A DNA stretch of 37,963 nt, taken from Bacillota bacterium. GTDB lineage: Bacteria > Bacillota > Clostridia > Lachnospirales > Lachnospiraceae. Below the pieces are notes generated by a model that did no database searches, had not been told where the DNA came from, and saw nothing but the letters and a program-made list of their open reading frames with translations. Every line of letters starts with the position of its first letter. Within the stretch, counting starts at the first letter, position 1. The stretch spans positions 1-37,963 of the forward strand of contig JAEZKA010000083.1 in assembly GCA_023436225.1 (NCBI GenBank), in the 5' to 3' direction. The position numbers were made by a program, and so were the translations under genes. Of the stretch, positions 1-6,816 are shown one piece after another.

Positions 1-29
1 TATTATCACTTTAGAGGAGGAGCAAATCC

Positions 30-305
30 ATGAACAAAGCAGAATTAGTTGCAGCGATTGCAGAAAAAACAGATTTTTCAAAGAAGGATTCAGAGAAGGC
101 TTTAAAGGCTTTCATCGATGTAGTTACAGAGGAATTAACCAAAGGTGAGAAAGTACAGTTGGTTGGTTTCGGAACATTTGAGGTATCTGAAAGACCGGCA
201 AGAACTGGCAGAAATCCTTTAACAAAGGAAACTATTAATATTGCTGCTTCTAAGGCACCGAAGTTTAAGGCAGGTAAGGCTTTAAAGGACGTTATCAACG
301 CATAG
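30..305 (+). CDS. hup: HU family DNA-binding protein
   Basis: Histone-like nucleoid protein of 91 aa, the normal length for HU. It starts MNKAELVAAIAEK and carries the family signature GFGTFEVSERPARTGRNP (about residues 46-63), which forms the DNA-binding beta arm. It binds DNA as a dimer with little sequence specificity and compacts and bends the chromosome. A strong GAGGAGG site at 13-19 fixes the ATG at 30. A clear terminator follows at once, so it is probably a single-gene or last-gene transcript whose promoter lies left of the window. High certainty for the family; which HU paralogue it is cannot be told. Confidence 0.97.
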   Translation: MNKAELVAAIAEKTDFSKKDSEKALKAFIDVVTEELTKGEKVQLVGFGTFEVSERPARTGRNPLTKETINIAASKAPKFKAGKALKDVINA

Positions 306-322
306 TTGATTGAAAACAAAGG

Positions 323-378
323 GCTGTTTTAAATTCCGAGTCTCTAAGGGGTGTAGGGTGTTTAAAACAGCTTTTTTA
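323..378 (+). terminator. Rho-independent terminator after hup
   Basis: Perfect 11-bp stem GCTGTTTTAAA (323-333) with TTTAAAACAGC (361-371), a 27-nt loop, then a T-rich tail (372-378). It sits 18 bases after the HU stop codon. Confidence 0.85.
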
Positions 379-386
379 TACATGAT

Positions 387-417
387 GATAGAAAGCACGC
401 TAAGCGTGCTTTCTATC
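387..417. repeat. Perfect 14-bp hairpin in rqcP leader
   Basis: GATAGAAAGCACGC (387-400) and its exact reverse complement (404-417) are separated by only TAA. No T-run follows on either strand, so it is not a standard terminator. It lies between the hup terminator and rqcP, 36 bases before the rqcP start. It could be an RNA processing site, a transcript-end stabiliser or an operator. Confidence 0.7.
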
Positions 418-453
418 GTATACGTGAAAGTATCAGATATGAGAGGTAATAAC

Positions 454-693
454 ATGAGACTAGATAAATTTCTAAAGGTATCCAGACTAATCAAACGTCG
501 TACTGTAGCAAATGACGCTTGTGATGCCGGACGTGTTACGATTAATGATAAACCAGCAAAAGCCTCAACTACAGTAAAGGTTGGAGATGTCATTGAGATT
601 GGGTTTGGAGCCAAAGCGGTTAAGGTAGAAGTACTTGATGTACAGGAATCGACAAAGAAGGATGAGGCTAAGGAGCTTTACAGATATCTATAG
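454..693 (+). CDS. rqcP: S4-domain ribosome rescue factor RqcP
   Basis: 79-aa S4 RNA-binding protein (RqcP/YabO, Hsp15-like). In Bacillus RqcP works with RqcH on stalled 50S subunits and promotes C-terminal alanine tailing of the blocked peptide. The sequence begins MRLDKFLKVSRLIKRRTVAN and continues with AGRVTINDKPAKAS, the S4 fold that spans most of the protein. An upstream in-frame extension to 310 is rejected: it would read through the hup terminator and the perfect hairpin, while GAGAGG at 441-446 is correctly spaced from the ATG at 454. Its place before yabP-yabQ-divIC matches the usual Firmicutes order. Confidence 0.93.
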   Translation: MRLDKFLKVSRLIKRRTVANDACDAGRVTINDKPAKASTTVKVGDVIEIGFGAKAVKVEVLDVQESTKKDEAKELYRYL

Positions 694-728
694 GCTTGGA
701 AATTCCTCATTAACTCTAGGGTTGTATC

Positions 729-758
729 GTCATGAATTAGAAAGTCTGCTCATATACT
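729..758 (+). promoter_or_regulatory. Candidate sigma-E promoter of yabP
   Basis: GTCATGAA (729-736) and CATATACT (751-758) are separated by 14 bp. This fits the known mother-cell sigma-E pattern (-35 close to GTMATATT, 14 bp, -10 CATANANT), with mismatches at the end of the -35. In Bacillus the yabPQ genes are under sigma-E. The start point would be near 765, about 64 bases before yabP. Judged by eye only. Confidence 0.5.
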
Positions 759-828
759 TAAAAAGATATATCCTGTTCTATTTTAGACAGGGATTCTTAG
801 GGTATAAAATGTGAGGAGGCTTTTTTTA

Positions 829-1116
829 ATGGAAGAGAAACAACCAATTCTGAAAGGTCATAAGTTAAATGTTATTGCAAGGAAGAATATCATGGTAACA
901 GGTGTAAATGATGTTTTATCATTTGATGCCGGAGAAGTATTGCTTCAGACAGAACAGGGCATACTGATGATACGAGGTAATGAATTGCATGTGAATCGGC
1001 TGACACTGGAAAAGGGTGAAGTTGATATAGACGGAAGAATTGACAGCTTAACCTATTCTGATTCTGCAAACGGAGGAAAGTCCACGGAGTCCTTGTTTGG
1101 CAGGCTTTTTAAGTAG
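829..1116 (+). CDS. yabP: Sporulation protein YabP
   Basis: 95-aa YabP/YqfC-family protein needed for spore coat assembly in the mother cell. Typical features are the beta-rich core LNVIARKNIMVTGVNDVLSF, then GEVLLQTEQGILMIRGNELHV, and a tail rich in G and S. The ATG at 829 is preferred because GAGGAGG lies at 813-819; a GTG at 811 falls on the Shine-Dalgarno itself. yabQ starts 10 bases downstream, so the two are co-transcribed, probably from the sigma-E-like promoter at 729-758. Confidence 0.92.
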   Translation: MEEKQPILKGHKLNVIARKNIMVTGVNDVLSFDAGEVLLQTEQGILMIRGNELHVNRLTLEKGEVDIDGRIDSLTYSDSANGGKSTESLFGRLFK

Positions 1117-1125
1117 GAGGCCTGT

Positions 1126-1587
1126 ATGAATCCAGCAATCTCAATTGAACTGCAATTTTTTCTTCTATCCATCCTCTGGGGTGGTATCTTGTTGTTGGCA
1201 TATGATATATTAAGAATATTTCGTAGGCTGATAAAGCATGGAATCATTCTTGTTGCAATAGAGGATCTGATCTTCTGGCTGTTAGCAAGTTTGTTTATTT
1301 TTACAATGATTTTTGAAAAAAATAACGGAATTATCCGAGGCTTTTCAATCATTGGGATGCTACTTGGTATCATACTATATCATTTTAGTATTAGTGATGG
1401 ATTGGTTAATAGTATTACCAAGCTGATACAGACTTTGTTTTCTCCGATTAAGGCAGGTGTCAAACAGATATTACGTTTTATCAGGTTTTTATGTACACCG
1501 GTTAAAAAGTGGATAAATAATCTATTATTCCGATTGAAAAAACGAAAAAAATCAGTTAGAATAGCATTGAAAACAAAGAAACAATAG
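1126..1587 (+). CDS. yabQ: Spore cortex/coat protein YabQ
   Basis: 153-aa membrane protein of the YabQ family. Two or three hydrophobic segments lie at about residues 5-27, 44-64 and 68-85, followed by a basic tail (KKWINNLLFRLKKRKKSVR) that is probably cytoplasmic. In Bacillus YabQ sits in the membranes around the forespore and is needed for cortex formation. AGGAGG at 1116-1121 overlaps the yabP stop region and fixes the ATG. It is co-transcribed with yabP and probably with divIC, whose start lies 28 bases after its stop. Confidence 0.9.
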   Translation: MNPAISIELQFFLLSILWGGILLLAYDILRIFRRLIKHGIILVAIEDLIFWLLASLFIFTMIFEKNNGIIRGFSIIGMLLGIILYHFSISDGLVNSITKLIQTLFSPIKAGVKQILRFIRFLCTPVKKWINNLLFRLKKRKKSVRIALKTKKQ

Positions 1588-1615
1588 CTATGTTGTACTT
1601 TGGGAGATGTTATTC

Positions 1616-1903
1616 ATGAGAAGAAGCTATAAAAAGAGGACAGGCATTGGAATTATTGCGTTTGTAGTGCTGATTTTATGTGCTATTGTATCCTACCGTA
1701 GAATAGGCCTGGGACAGGAACTGAAAGAAAAAGATATTACGGTCAGCCGTCTCGAGGACAGAAAACAGGAAGCATTGGAACGAAAAGAGGAAATTGCTGA
1801 ATATAAAGCATATACGAAAACAAAAAAATACATTGAAGATATGGCTAGGGACAAATTGGGCCTTGTTTATGAGGATGAGATTATTTTCGAAGCGGAAGAA
1901 TAA
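1616..1903 (+). CDS. divIC: Septum formation initiator DivIC/FtsB family
   Basis: 95-aa bitopic divisome protein. A short basic N-terminus (MRRSYKKRTG) precedes one membrane helix (about residues 11-29) and a coiled coil of about 45 residues rich in E, K and R. The C-terminal stretch YIEDMARDKLGLVYEDEIIF is the FtsB/DivIC signature. It joins FtsL and DivIB at the septum and activates peptidoglycan synthesis. GGGAG at 1602-1606 supports the ATG at 1616 over one at 1607. The tRNA promoter begins five bases after its stop. Confidence 0.93.
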   Translation: MRRSYKKRTGIGIIAFVVLILCAIVSYRRIGLGQELKEKDITVSRLEDRKQEALERKEEIAEYKAYTKTKKYIEDMARDKLGLVYEDEIIFEAEE

Positions 1904-1907
1904 ATAG

Positions 1908-1936
1908 TTGACAACCACATCGAAAGCAGTTATAAT
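1908..1936 (+). promoter_or_regulatory. Consensus sigma-A promoter of tRNA-Met
   Basis: Exact TTGACA (1908-1913), 17-bp spacer and exact TATAAT (1931-1936). The start point would be near 1943, nine bases before the mature tRNA. A perfect housekeeping promoter is as expected for a tRNA gene. Confidence 0.92.
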
Positions 1937-1951
1937 AAGGTTCGTTGTTAC

Positions 1952-2025
1952 GGCGAAGTAGCTCAGTTGGCGAGAGCACGCGGTTCATACCCGCGGTGTC
2001 GGCGGTTCAAATCCGTCCTTCGCTA
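1952..2025 (+). tRNA. tRNA-Met (CAT), elongator type
   Basis: 74-nt cloverleaf. The acceptor stem GGCGAAG (1952-1958) pairs with CTTCGCT (2018-2024) with a G-T first pair, and A2025 is the discriminator. The anticodon stem CGCGG/CCGCG (1979-1983, 1991-1995) encloses loop TTCATAC with anticodon CAT at 1986-1988. The T arm is GGCGG-TTCAAAT-CCGTC. The fully paired acceptor end and the GGTTCATACCCG arm match elongator tRNA-Met rather than initiator or the lysidine-modified tRNA-Ile. CCA is not encoded. Confidence 0.93.
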
Positions 2026-2038
2026 TTTCCGATTATTA

Positions 2039-2067
2039 GGGAGTTGTTAAAAGCAGCTTCCTTTTTT
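2039..2067 (+). terminator. Rho-independent terminator after tRNA-Met
   Basis: GGGAGTTG (2039-2046) pairs with CAGCTTCC (2054-2061), an 8-bp stem with two G-T pairs, then six T (2062-2067). It closes a short transcript starting near 1943. Confidence 0.85.
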
Positions 2068-2174
2068 GTTGTATAGAAAATTGCATGCTGACAATATATC
2101 TTCCCTTCTATTTTCATGGTCTTAATCTAGTTTACCCCCCTATAATCGAGAATATCACCTTTTATGCGGATATC

Positions 2175-2241
2175 TTGTCAAAAAGTTTTTGGATTTGCCG
2201 TTGTTATTTTGACAAAGATTTCATAAGCGCCTGCCTATAAT
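2175..2241 (+). promoter_or_regulatory. Spo0A-type promoter of spoIIE
   Basis: A -35 TTGACA (2209-2214) and a -10 TATAAT (2236-2241) are both exact but lie 21 bp apart, too far for ordinary sigma-A use. Two Spo0A-box-like octamers face each other: TTGTCAAA at 2175-2182 and TTTGACAA at 2208-2215, the second over the -35. Each differs by one base from the known 0A box TTGTCGAA. Bacillus spoIIE and spoIIG promoters are Spo0A-activated sigma-A promoters with the same 21-22 bp spacing. The start point would be near 2248. Confidence 0.75.
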
Positions 2242-2329
2242 TCAAGTCTATAGATGACAGCTCGGAAGAACAAGATGTTCGTTCCAATGGGCAACAGCAA
2301 GACGACTTGAAAGGGAGCAAGGAAATGCT

Positions 2330-4609
2330 ATGAAAAAAAGAAAAGTACTAATACATGTAATTGGTCTATTGGTTGCAAGAGCAGCCTTCTATTCAATGAA
2401 TCCATTAGCAATCGGTTATTTTGCCGCATCCTATCTATCAAAAACAGGAGGAGGTTGGGCGTTCGCAGTGGCAATCATCGGAATTATTTCCAGTATGAAT
2501 ACAACAGGTATATTGAAATACTCTCTTGTCATAGTTTCATCCGTCATTATTATGGAGACACCTTTTGTGAAGGGGAGAAATATTCCGAAACCGATACTGT
2601 ATCTGCTTCCATCCGTATCTCTTACTATTTTTTCTTTACTGGAAGTCACCACGGGAGGATCGGTTAAACATTATATAGTAATTGCGGTACTGGAGGGACT
2701 TATTGCCTTTCTATCGGCTGGAATGTTCCAACAAGGTATTGATTATATACTTGCATCTCAAAAGGGTGCTAAAATGAGCAATGAACAAATGGTAAGTATG
2801 GCGTTGACAATAGCGGTCATTTTATATGCTGTTCCAGAAATGAATAGTGATTATTTGGCTCCTACCCAGACGGTGGCGTATTTTGTTGTTCTGTTCTTTA
2901 CATACAAATACGGTGCGGGACAGGGGGCAATTACAGCGGCTCTCTGCGGCTTTGCTTTATGCTTGAGAGGCGCTCCGATCTCCGATATCGGAGTATTCTC
3001 CATAATGAGTATCGTGACAGCTGTATTTCGGGAAATGGGGAGGGTTCCGAGCGCCGGTGTTTATTTATTGATGGCTTCTGTCTTGGGACTGGTGAATAAG
3101 GATATGGAGCTTAGTATCAAGGAAATCAGTGCGCTACTGTCTTCAGTTATCGTGTTCTGCTTGCTCCCCTCCAGTGTGATTTACCGCGTGGATGCAGCCG
3201 GAGGCACAGGAAGACAGGAACTGCTTGCTTCCCAGAACCTAAAGAAGATTGCGAAGCTAAGGATGAAGATATTTGCGGAATCCTTTTTAAAGCTATCTAA
3301 AACACTGGATACCATTACGGAGCAGCAGACGAAATTAAAGCAAAAGGAGGTCAATCGAATCTTTGAGGAAATCTCGGAGAAACTATGCAGGGATTGTGAG
3401 CAGTGTCCCTCCTGCTGGGAGAATCGTTTTGAACAAACCTATCAGGCTGCAAGCCAGATGTTCGAGATAGCCGAGAGGAAGGGAACAATCCGGGAGGAGG
3501 ATATTCCGGTGAACTTTCTGAACAGTTGTATCAGTATTGATGATTTTATAAAGGAGACTAACCGTGGCTTTGAGATTGCTAAGCTTAATCAGATATGGCA
3601 AAGTCGAATATCCGAGAGCCGTGAGGTTATTGCAGAGCAGTTAAAGGAGGTATCCACGGTAATCCAGGAGATTACAGGTGAGATATATGAAGCGGTAGAA
3701 GTGGCCCGTGAGGAGGAAGAACGGGTGACAAGGAGGCTGCGCCAGGAGCATATATCAGTGAAGGATATTACAATTCTGGAACGAGAGGATAGGAGGAAAG
3801 AGATCTACCTGACTGCTTCTTGCCGTGGAGGACGATGCATAACTGTGAAGGAAGCGGCACTCTTTATCACTGATGCACTCGGAGTCCGTGTAAAGGCTTC
3901 CGAAGCATCCAAATCAGTCATAGCCAGGGAGTGCGAGAATTACAGTTTTCTGGAGGATACCAAATTCAAGGTACTTACCGGTGTGGCCCGGGCAATGAAG
4001 GAGAATATATCTGGAGACAACTTCTCTATCCTACCTCTTGAGACCGGGGAATTCATGATTGCCTTATCCGATGGGATGGGAACGGGAAAGGAAGCCGGTG
4101 AGGAAAGTGAGGCGGTTATGTCATTACTCGAGCAGATGATAGGGGCAGGCTTTAAGGCGGAAACCGCGATTAAGCTGATCAACTCGAGTTTGGTATTAAA
4201 GGCAGATAAACAAACCTTTTCCACAATAGATATGTCTATTGTCAATCTGTTTACCGGTATGTGTGAATTTATCAAAATTGGTGCTGCAGCGGCCTTCATT
4301 AAGCGAGGAGACTGGGTTGAAACAATTGCATCCACTACTTTACCAATTGGCATGTTTGGCAATGTTGATTATGATACCGTCACAAAGAAACTGTATGAAG
4401 GAGATATCATAGTCCTTCTGACCGATGGTGTCCTTGATTGTATTCCTGGTGATAATAAGGAGAGCTTTATTGAGCAGATGCTGATGGAAATGAAGAGCAA
4501 TAACCCTCAGGAGATCGCCAATCGCATACTTGAGCGGACACTTTCCAGGAGTAATTATATCCCTATGGATGATATGACGGTAATAACTGCTGGAATATGG
4601 TTAAAATAA
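2330..4609 (+). CDS. spoIIE: Stage II sporulation protein E, PP2C phosphatase
   Basis: 759-aa membrane serine phosphatase, close to the 827 aa of Bacillus SpoIIE. The first 300 or so residues hold multiple membrane helices. A coiled regulatory region with a cysteine cluster (CRDCEQCPSCW, about residues 355-365) follows, then a C-terminal PP2C domain. Metal-site motifs are LSDGMGTGKEAGEES (near 580), LLTDGVLDC (near 697) and MDDMTVI (near 746). Known role: it localises to the polar septum, helps asymmetric division and dephosphorylates SpoIIAA to release sigma-F in the forespore. The start at 2330 follows GGGAG and AAGGAA sites. The yabR gene that lies before spoIIE in Bacillus is absent here. 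Confidence 0.97.
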   Translation: MKKRKVLIHVIGLLVARAAFYSMNPLAIGYFAASYLSKTGGGWAFAVAIIGIISSMNTTGILKYSLVIVSSVIIMETPFVKGRNIPKPILYLLPSVSLTIFSLLEVTTGGSVKHYIVIAVLEGLIAFLSAGMFQQGIDYILASQKGAKMSNEQMVSMALTIAVILYAVPEMNSDYLAPTQTVAYFVVLFFTYKYGAGQGAITAALCGFALCLRGAPISDIGVFSIMSIVTAVFREMGRVPSAGVYLLMASVLGLVNKDMELSIKEISALLSSVIVFCLLPSSVIYRVDAAGGTGRQELLASQNLKKIAKLRMKIFAESFLKLSKTLDTITEQQTKLKQKEVNRIFEEISEKLCRDCEQCPSCWENRFEQTYQAASQMFEIAERKGTIREEDIPVNFLNSCISIDDFIKETNRGFEIAKLNQIWQSRISESREVIAEQLKEVSTVIQEITGEIYEAVEVAREEEERVTRRLRQEHISVKDITILEREDRRKEIYLTASCRGGRCITVKEAALFITDALGVRVKASEASKSVIARECENYSFLEDTKFKVLTGVARAMKENISGDNFSILPLETGEFMIALSDGMGTGKEAGEESEAVMSLLEQMIGAGFKAETAIKLINSSLVLKADKQTFSTIDMSIVNLFTGMCEFIKIGAAAAFIKRGDWVETIASTTLPIGMFGNVDYDTVTKKLYEGDIIVLLTDGVLDCIPGDNKESFIEQMLMEMKSNNPQEIANRILERTLSRSNYIPMDDMTVITAGIWLK

Positions 4610-4629
4610 GGAGGAATAGAAATATTTCA

Positions 4630-4658
4630 TTGAAATAAATAGGTAAAAGGGTTAGAAT
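4630..4658 (+). promoter_or_regulatory. Sigma-A promoter of tilS-hpt
   Basis: TTGAAA (4630-4635), 17-bp spacer, TAGAAT (4653-4658), five of six matches in each box. It lies just after the spoIIE stop and would start a transcript near 4665, about 42 bases before tilS. This separates the housekeeping tilS-hpt genes from sporulation control of spoIIE. Confidence 0.65.
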
Positions 4659-4706
4659 ACAAGTAACATTTTTTATGTGAACACTAAGGCTTAAGATAGG
4701 GATGCA

Positions 4707-6152
4707 ATGATACAAAACATTAAAGCTTACTCACAACAGAATAAATTGCTGACCAAAGGAGATAGGATTGTCGTAGGGGTATCCGGTGGCGCTGATTCTA
4801 TCTGTCTTTTGCATGTACTCAAACAGCTGAGGCTAGAATATGAGCTATCCCTGATTGTAGTTCATATTAATCATGGTATCCGAGGTGCAGAAGCGGACCG
4901 GGATGAGCTGTTTGTGCAAAATCTCTGCCTTACGGAGGGCTTGGAATACAAAAGCATTACAGCTGATGTTGGAGAAATTGCGAAAAGGGAAGGACTTAGT
5001 GAGGAGGAAGCAGGGAGGAAGGTGCGCTACGAGGCTTTTTATGAGATTTGTGAAAAGCTACGGTGTAATAAGATAGCAATTGCGCATAATAGAAATGATA
5101 ATGCCGAGACGGTCCTATTCAATCTGTTTCGTGGGTCAGGGATCCGTGGCCTGTCCGGAATAGAGCCTTACCGAGTGGTCCAGTTAAGCTTTGGCGAGGT
5201 TGCCTTAATTAGACCGCTTTTAGGAGTGGAACGAGCGGAGATCGAGGCTTATCTTCTCCGAGAGGGTATTTGTTATATTACCGATTCCACCAATTTATCC
5301 GATGACTACAGCAGAAATAGAATCCGGAATCGGATCCTCAAGTATGCAACACAAAAGATCAATCGGCAAAGTGTAGGTAATATAGCTGAGGCAGCAGGTG
5401 CTCTTAGAGAGATTGAGGATTATCTGAACAGTAATATATCTCAACGTTATGAGGAACTGGTAAAGCGAGAGGAGAATACCTATAGGATATCGGTTACTAA
5501 ATTGCTGGAAGAGCATATTGTTATTCAAAAGGGAGTTCTGAGATTGGTAATGGAAGCTTTGGCTGGAGGTAAAAAGGACCTGGAGGCTAAGCATGTAGAG
5601 GCTATTTTATCAATCCTTGTAAAGCAGGTGGGAAAACGGGTTAACCTGCCTTATGGTATGATAGCGGAACGGGGATATGATGATATCATGATTTATCAAA
5701 ACAACCATTTGTCATCGGATTATCCCTTGAAGAAAACAGATTTATCGGTTAAGCTTAAGATACCGGGAAGAACAGAGCTTAAATATGCGGGAAAGTACGT
5801 AGAAACCGAATTGTTTTCTTATAAAAATAGTGCTTCGATCCCGAAAAGTAGTTGTGCGAAATGGTTTGACTATGATAAAATAGAGAATGCTGTTGAAATT
5901 AGAACCAGAAGAGAAGGGGATTACCTTCAAATAAATGAATTCGGTGGTCGTAAAAAGTTAAAGGATTATTTCATAGATCATAAAATTCCACAGAAAGCAC
6001 GAGACAATCAGCTACTAGTAACCGATGGAAGTCATGTGATGTGGATCCCTGGCGTAGGGGAACGAATGAGTGAAAAGTATAAAGTAGATGGTGATACAAC
6101 AAAAATACTGTTGATAAAAATGTCTGATATGGAGGTAAATAAAGATGAATGA
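4707..6152 (+). CDS. tilS: tRNA(Ile)-lysidine synthetase
   Basis: 481-aa TilS, the enzyme that adds lysine to C34 of tRNA-Ile(CAU) using ATP, so that the tRNA reads AUA as Ile. The N-terminal PP-loop domain has the ATP motif VGVSGGADS (about residues 23-31), HINHGIRG and the AHNRNDNAETV motif. The central and C-terminal TilS substrate-binding domains follow, ending with RTRREGDYLQ and GRKKLKDYFIDHKIP. Length is normal. Its last eight bases overlap the hpt start, the standard tilS-hpt coupling in Firmicutes. Confidence 0.96.
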   Translation: MIQNIKAYSQQNKLLTKGDRIVVGVSGGADSICLLHVLKQLRLEYELSLIVVHINHGIRGAEADRDELFVQNLCLTEGLEYKSITADVGEIAKREGLSEEEAGRKVRYEAFYEICEKLRCNKIAIAHNRNDNAETVLFNLFRGSGIRGLSGIEPYRVVQLSFGEVALIRPLLGVERAEIEAYLLREGICYITDSTNLSDDYSRNRIRNRILKYATQKINRQSVGNIAEAAGALREIEDYLNSNISQRYEELVKREENTYRISVTKLLEEHIVIQKGVLRLVMEALAGGKKDLEAKHVEAILSILVKQVGKRVNLPYGMIAERGYDDIMIYQNNHLSSDYPLKKTDLSVKLKIPGRTELKYAGKYVETELFSYKNSASIPKSSCAKWFDYDKIENAVEIRTRREGDYLQINEFGGRKKLKDYFIDHKIPQKARDNQLLVTDGSHVMWIPGVGERMSEKYKVDGDTTKILLIKMSDMEVNKDE

Positions 6153-6666
6153 TAAAATAAGAGTAATGATAGCAGAGGAACAGATAAGTCAGAGAATTAG
6201 AGAGCTTGCAGAACAGATCAGTAAGGATTATGAAGGTGAAAGTGTTCATCTTATCTGTATATTAAAGGGTAGCGCATTTTTTAGCTGTGATCTTGCTAAG
6301 CGATTATCTATTCCGGTTACTTTGGATTTTATGTCCGTATCAAGCTATGGAAGTGAGACTGTAAGTTCAGGTAGAGTTCGTATTCTTAAGGATTTGGATG
6401 AATCGATTCAGGATAGAAATGTACTTATTGTTGAAGATATCATCGATTCCGGGCATACTCTGGCACATCTTAAGAACTTGCTTGCAACTAGAGCACCCAA
6501 GAGTCTGGAAATCTGTACCCTTCTAGATAAGCCGGATCGAAGAGTAACAAATGTAGATGTAAAATACGTTGGGTTTGTTATTCCGGATGAATTTGTGGTA
6601 GGATACGGTCTGGATTACGACCAGTATTACAGAAATCTGCCTTATGTAGGGGTAGTTGAAAATTAA
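6145..6666 (+). CDS. hpt: Hypoxanthine phosphoribosyltransferase
   Basis: 173-aa type I phosphoribosyltransferase for purine salvage (hypoxanthine or guanine plus PRPP gives IMP or GMP). The PRPP motif VLIVEDIIDSGHTL (about residues 93-106) has the paired acids E97-D98 and catalytic D101. KGSAFF near 41-46 is the pyrophosphate loop, and KYVGFVIPDEFVVGYGLDY near the C-terminus is the purine-binding hood. GGAGGT at 6131-6136 inside tilS gives the start; the 8-base overlap implies translational coupling with tilS. Confidence 0.96.
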   Translation: MNDKIRVMIAEEQISQRIRELAEQISKDYEGESVHLICILKGSAFFSCDLAKRLSIPVTLDFMSVSSYGSETVSSGRVRILKDLDESIQDRNVLIVEDIIDSGHTLAHLKNLLATRAPKSLEICTLLDKPDRRVTNVDVKYVGFVIPDEFVVGYGLDYDQYYRNLPYVGVVEN

Positions 6667-6685
6667 GCAAAAAAGGCTTAAAGAA

Positions 6686-6752
6686 AATCACAAGCTCCTC
6701 ATCGAACTTGTGATTATTCAAGTCAATAGGTAACATACAGTTAGACCTATTG
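6686..6752 (+). other. Two tandem hairpins between hpt and ftsH
   Basis: Hairpin 1: AATCACAAG (6686-6694) with CTTGTGATT (6707-6715). Hairpin 2: CAATAGGT (6724-6731) with ACCTATTG (6745-6752). Neither has a T-run, so they are poor terminators. They may protect the hpt 3' end or form part of the ftsH leader. No clear promoter was found between here and ftsH. Confidence 0.55.
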
Positions 6753-6816
6753 CATTAATTCGCGGCAGCAAAATTGTCAGAGCATTTTGTTGTACAGCAA
6801 TAAAGGAGGTTGTTTA

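Noticed and set aside
310..453. N-terminal extension of RqcP from an upstream ATG at 310
   Set aside because: It would translate through a terminator and a perfect hairpin, and the S4 family starts at MRLDKF.
1952..2025. tRNA-Ile2 (CAT), the substrate of TilS, because tilS lies nearby
   Set aside because: The anticodon arm GGTTCATACCCG and the acceptor stem match elongator tRNA-Met; closeness to tilS is the usual gene order and not evidence.
2241..2311. Inverted repeat TTCAAGTC (2241-2248) and GACTTGAA (2304-2311) before spoIIE
   Set aside because: The left half lies at or before the predicted transcription start, so the stem would not form in the mRNA; no other support as an operator.
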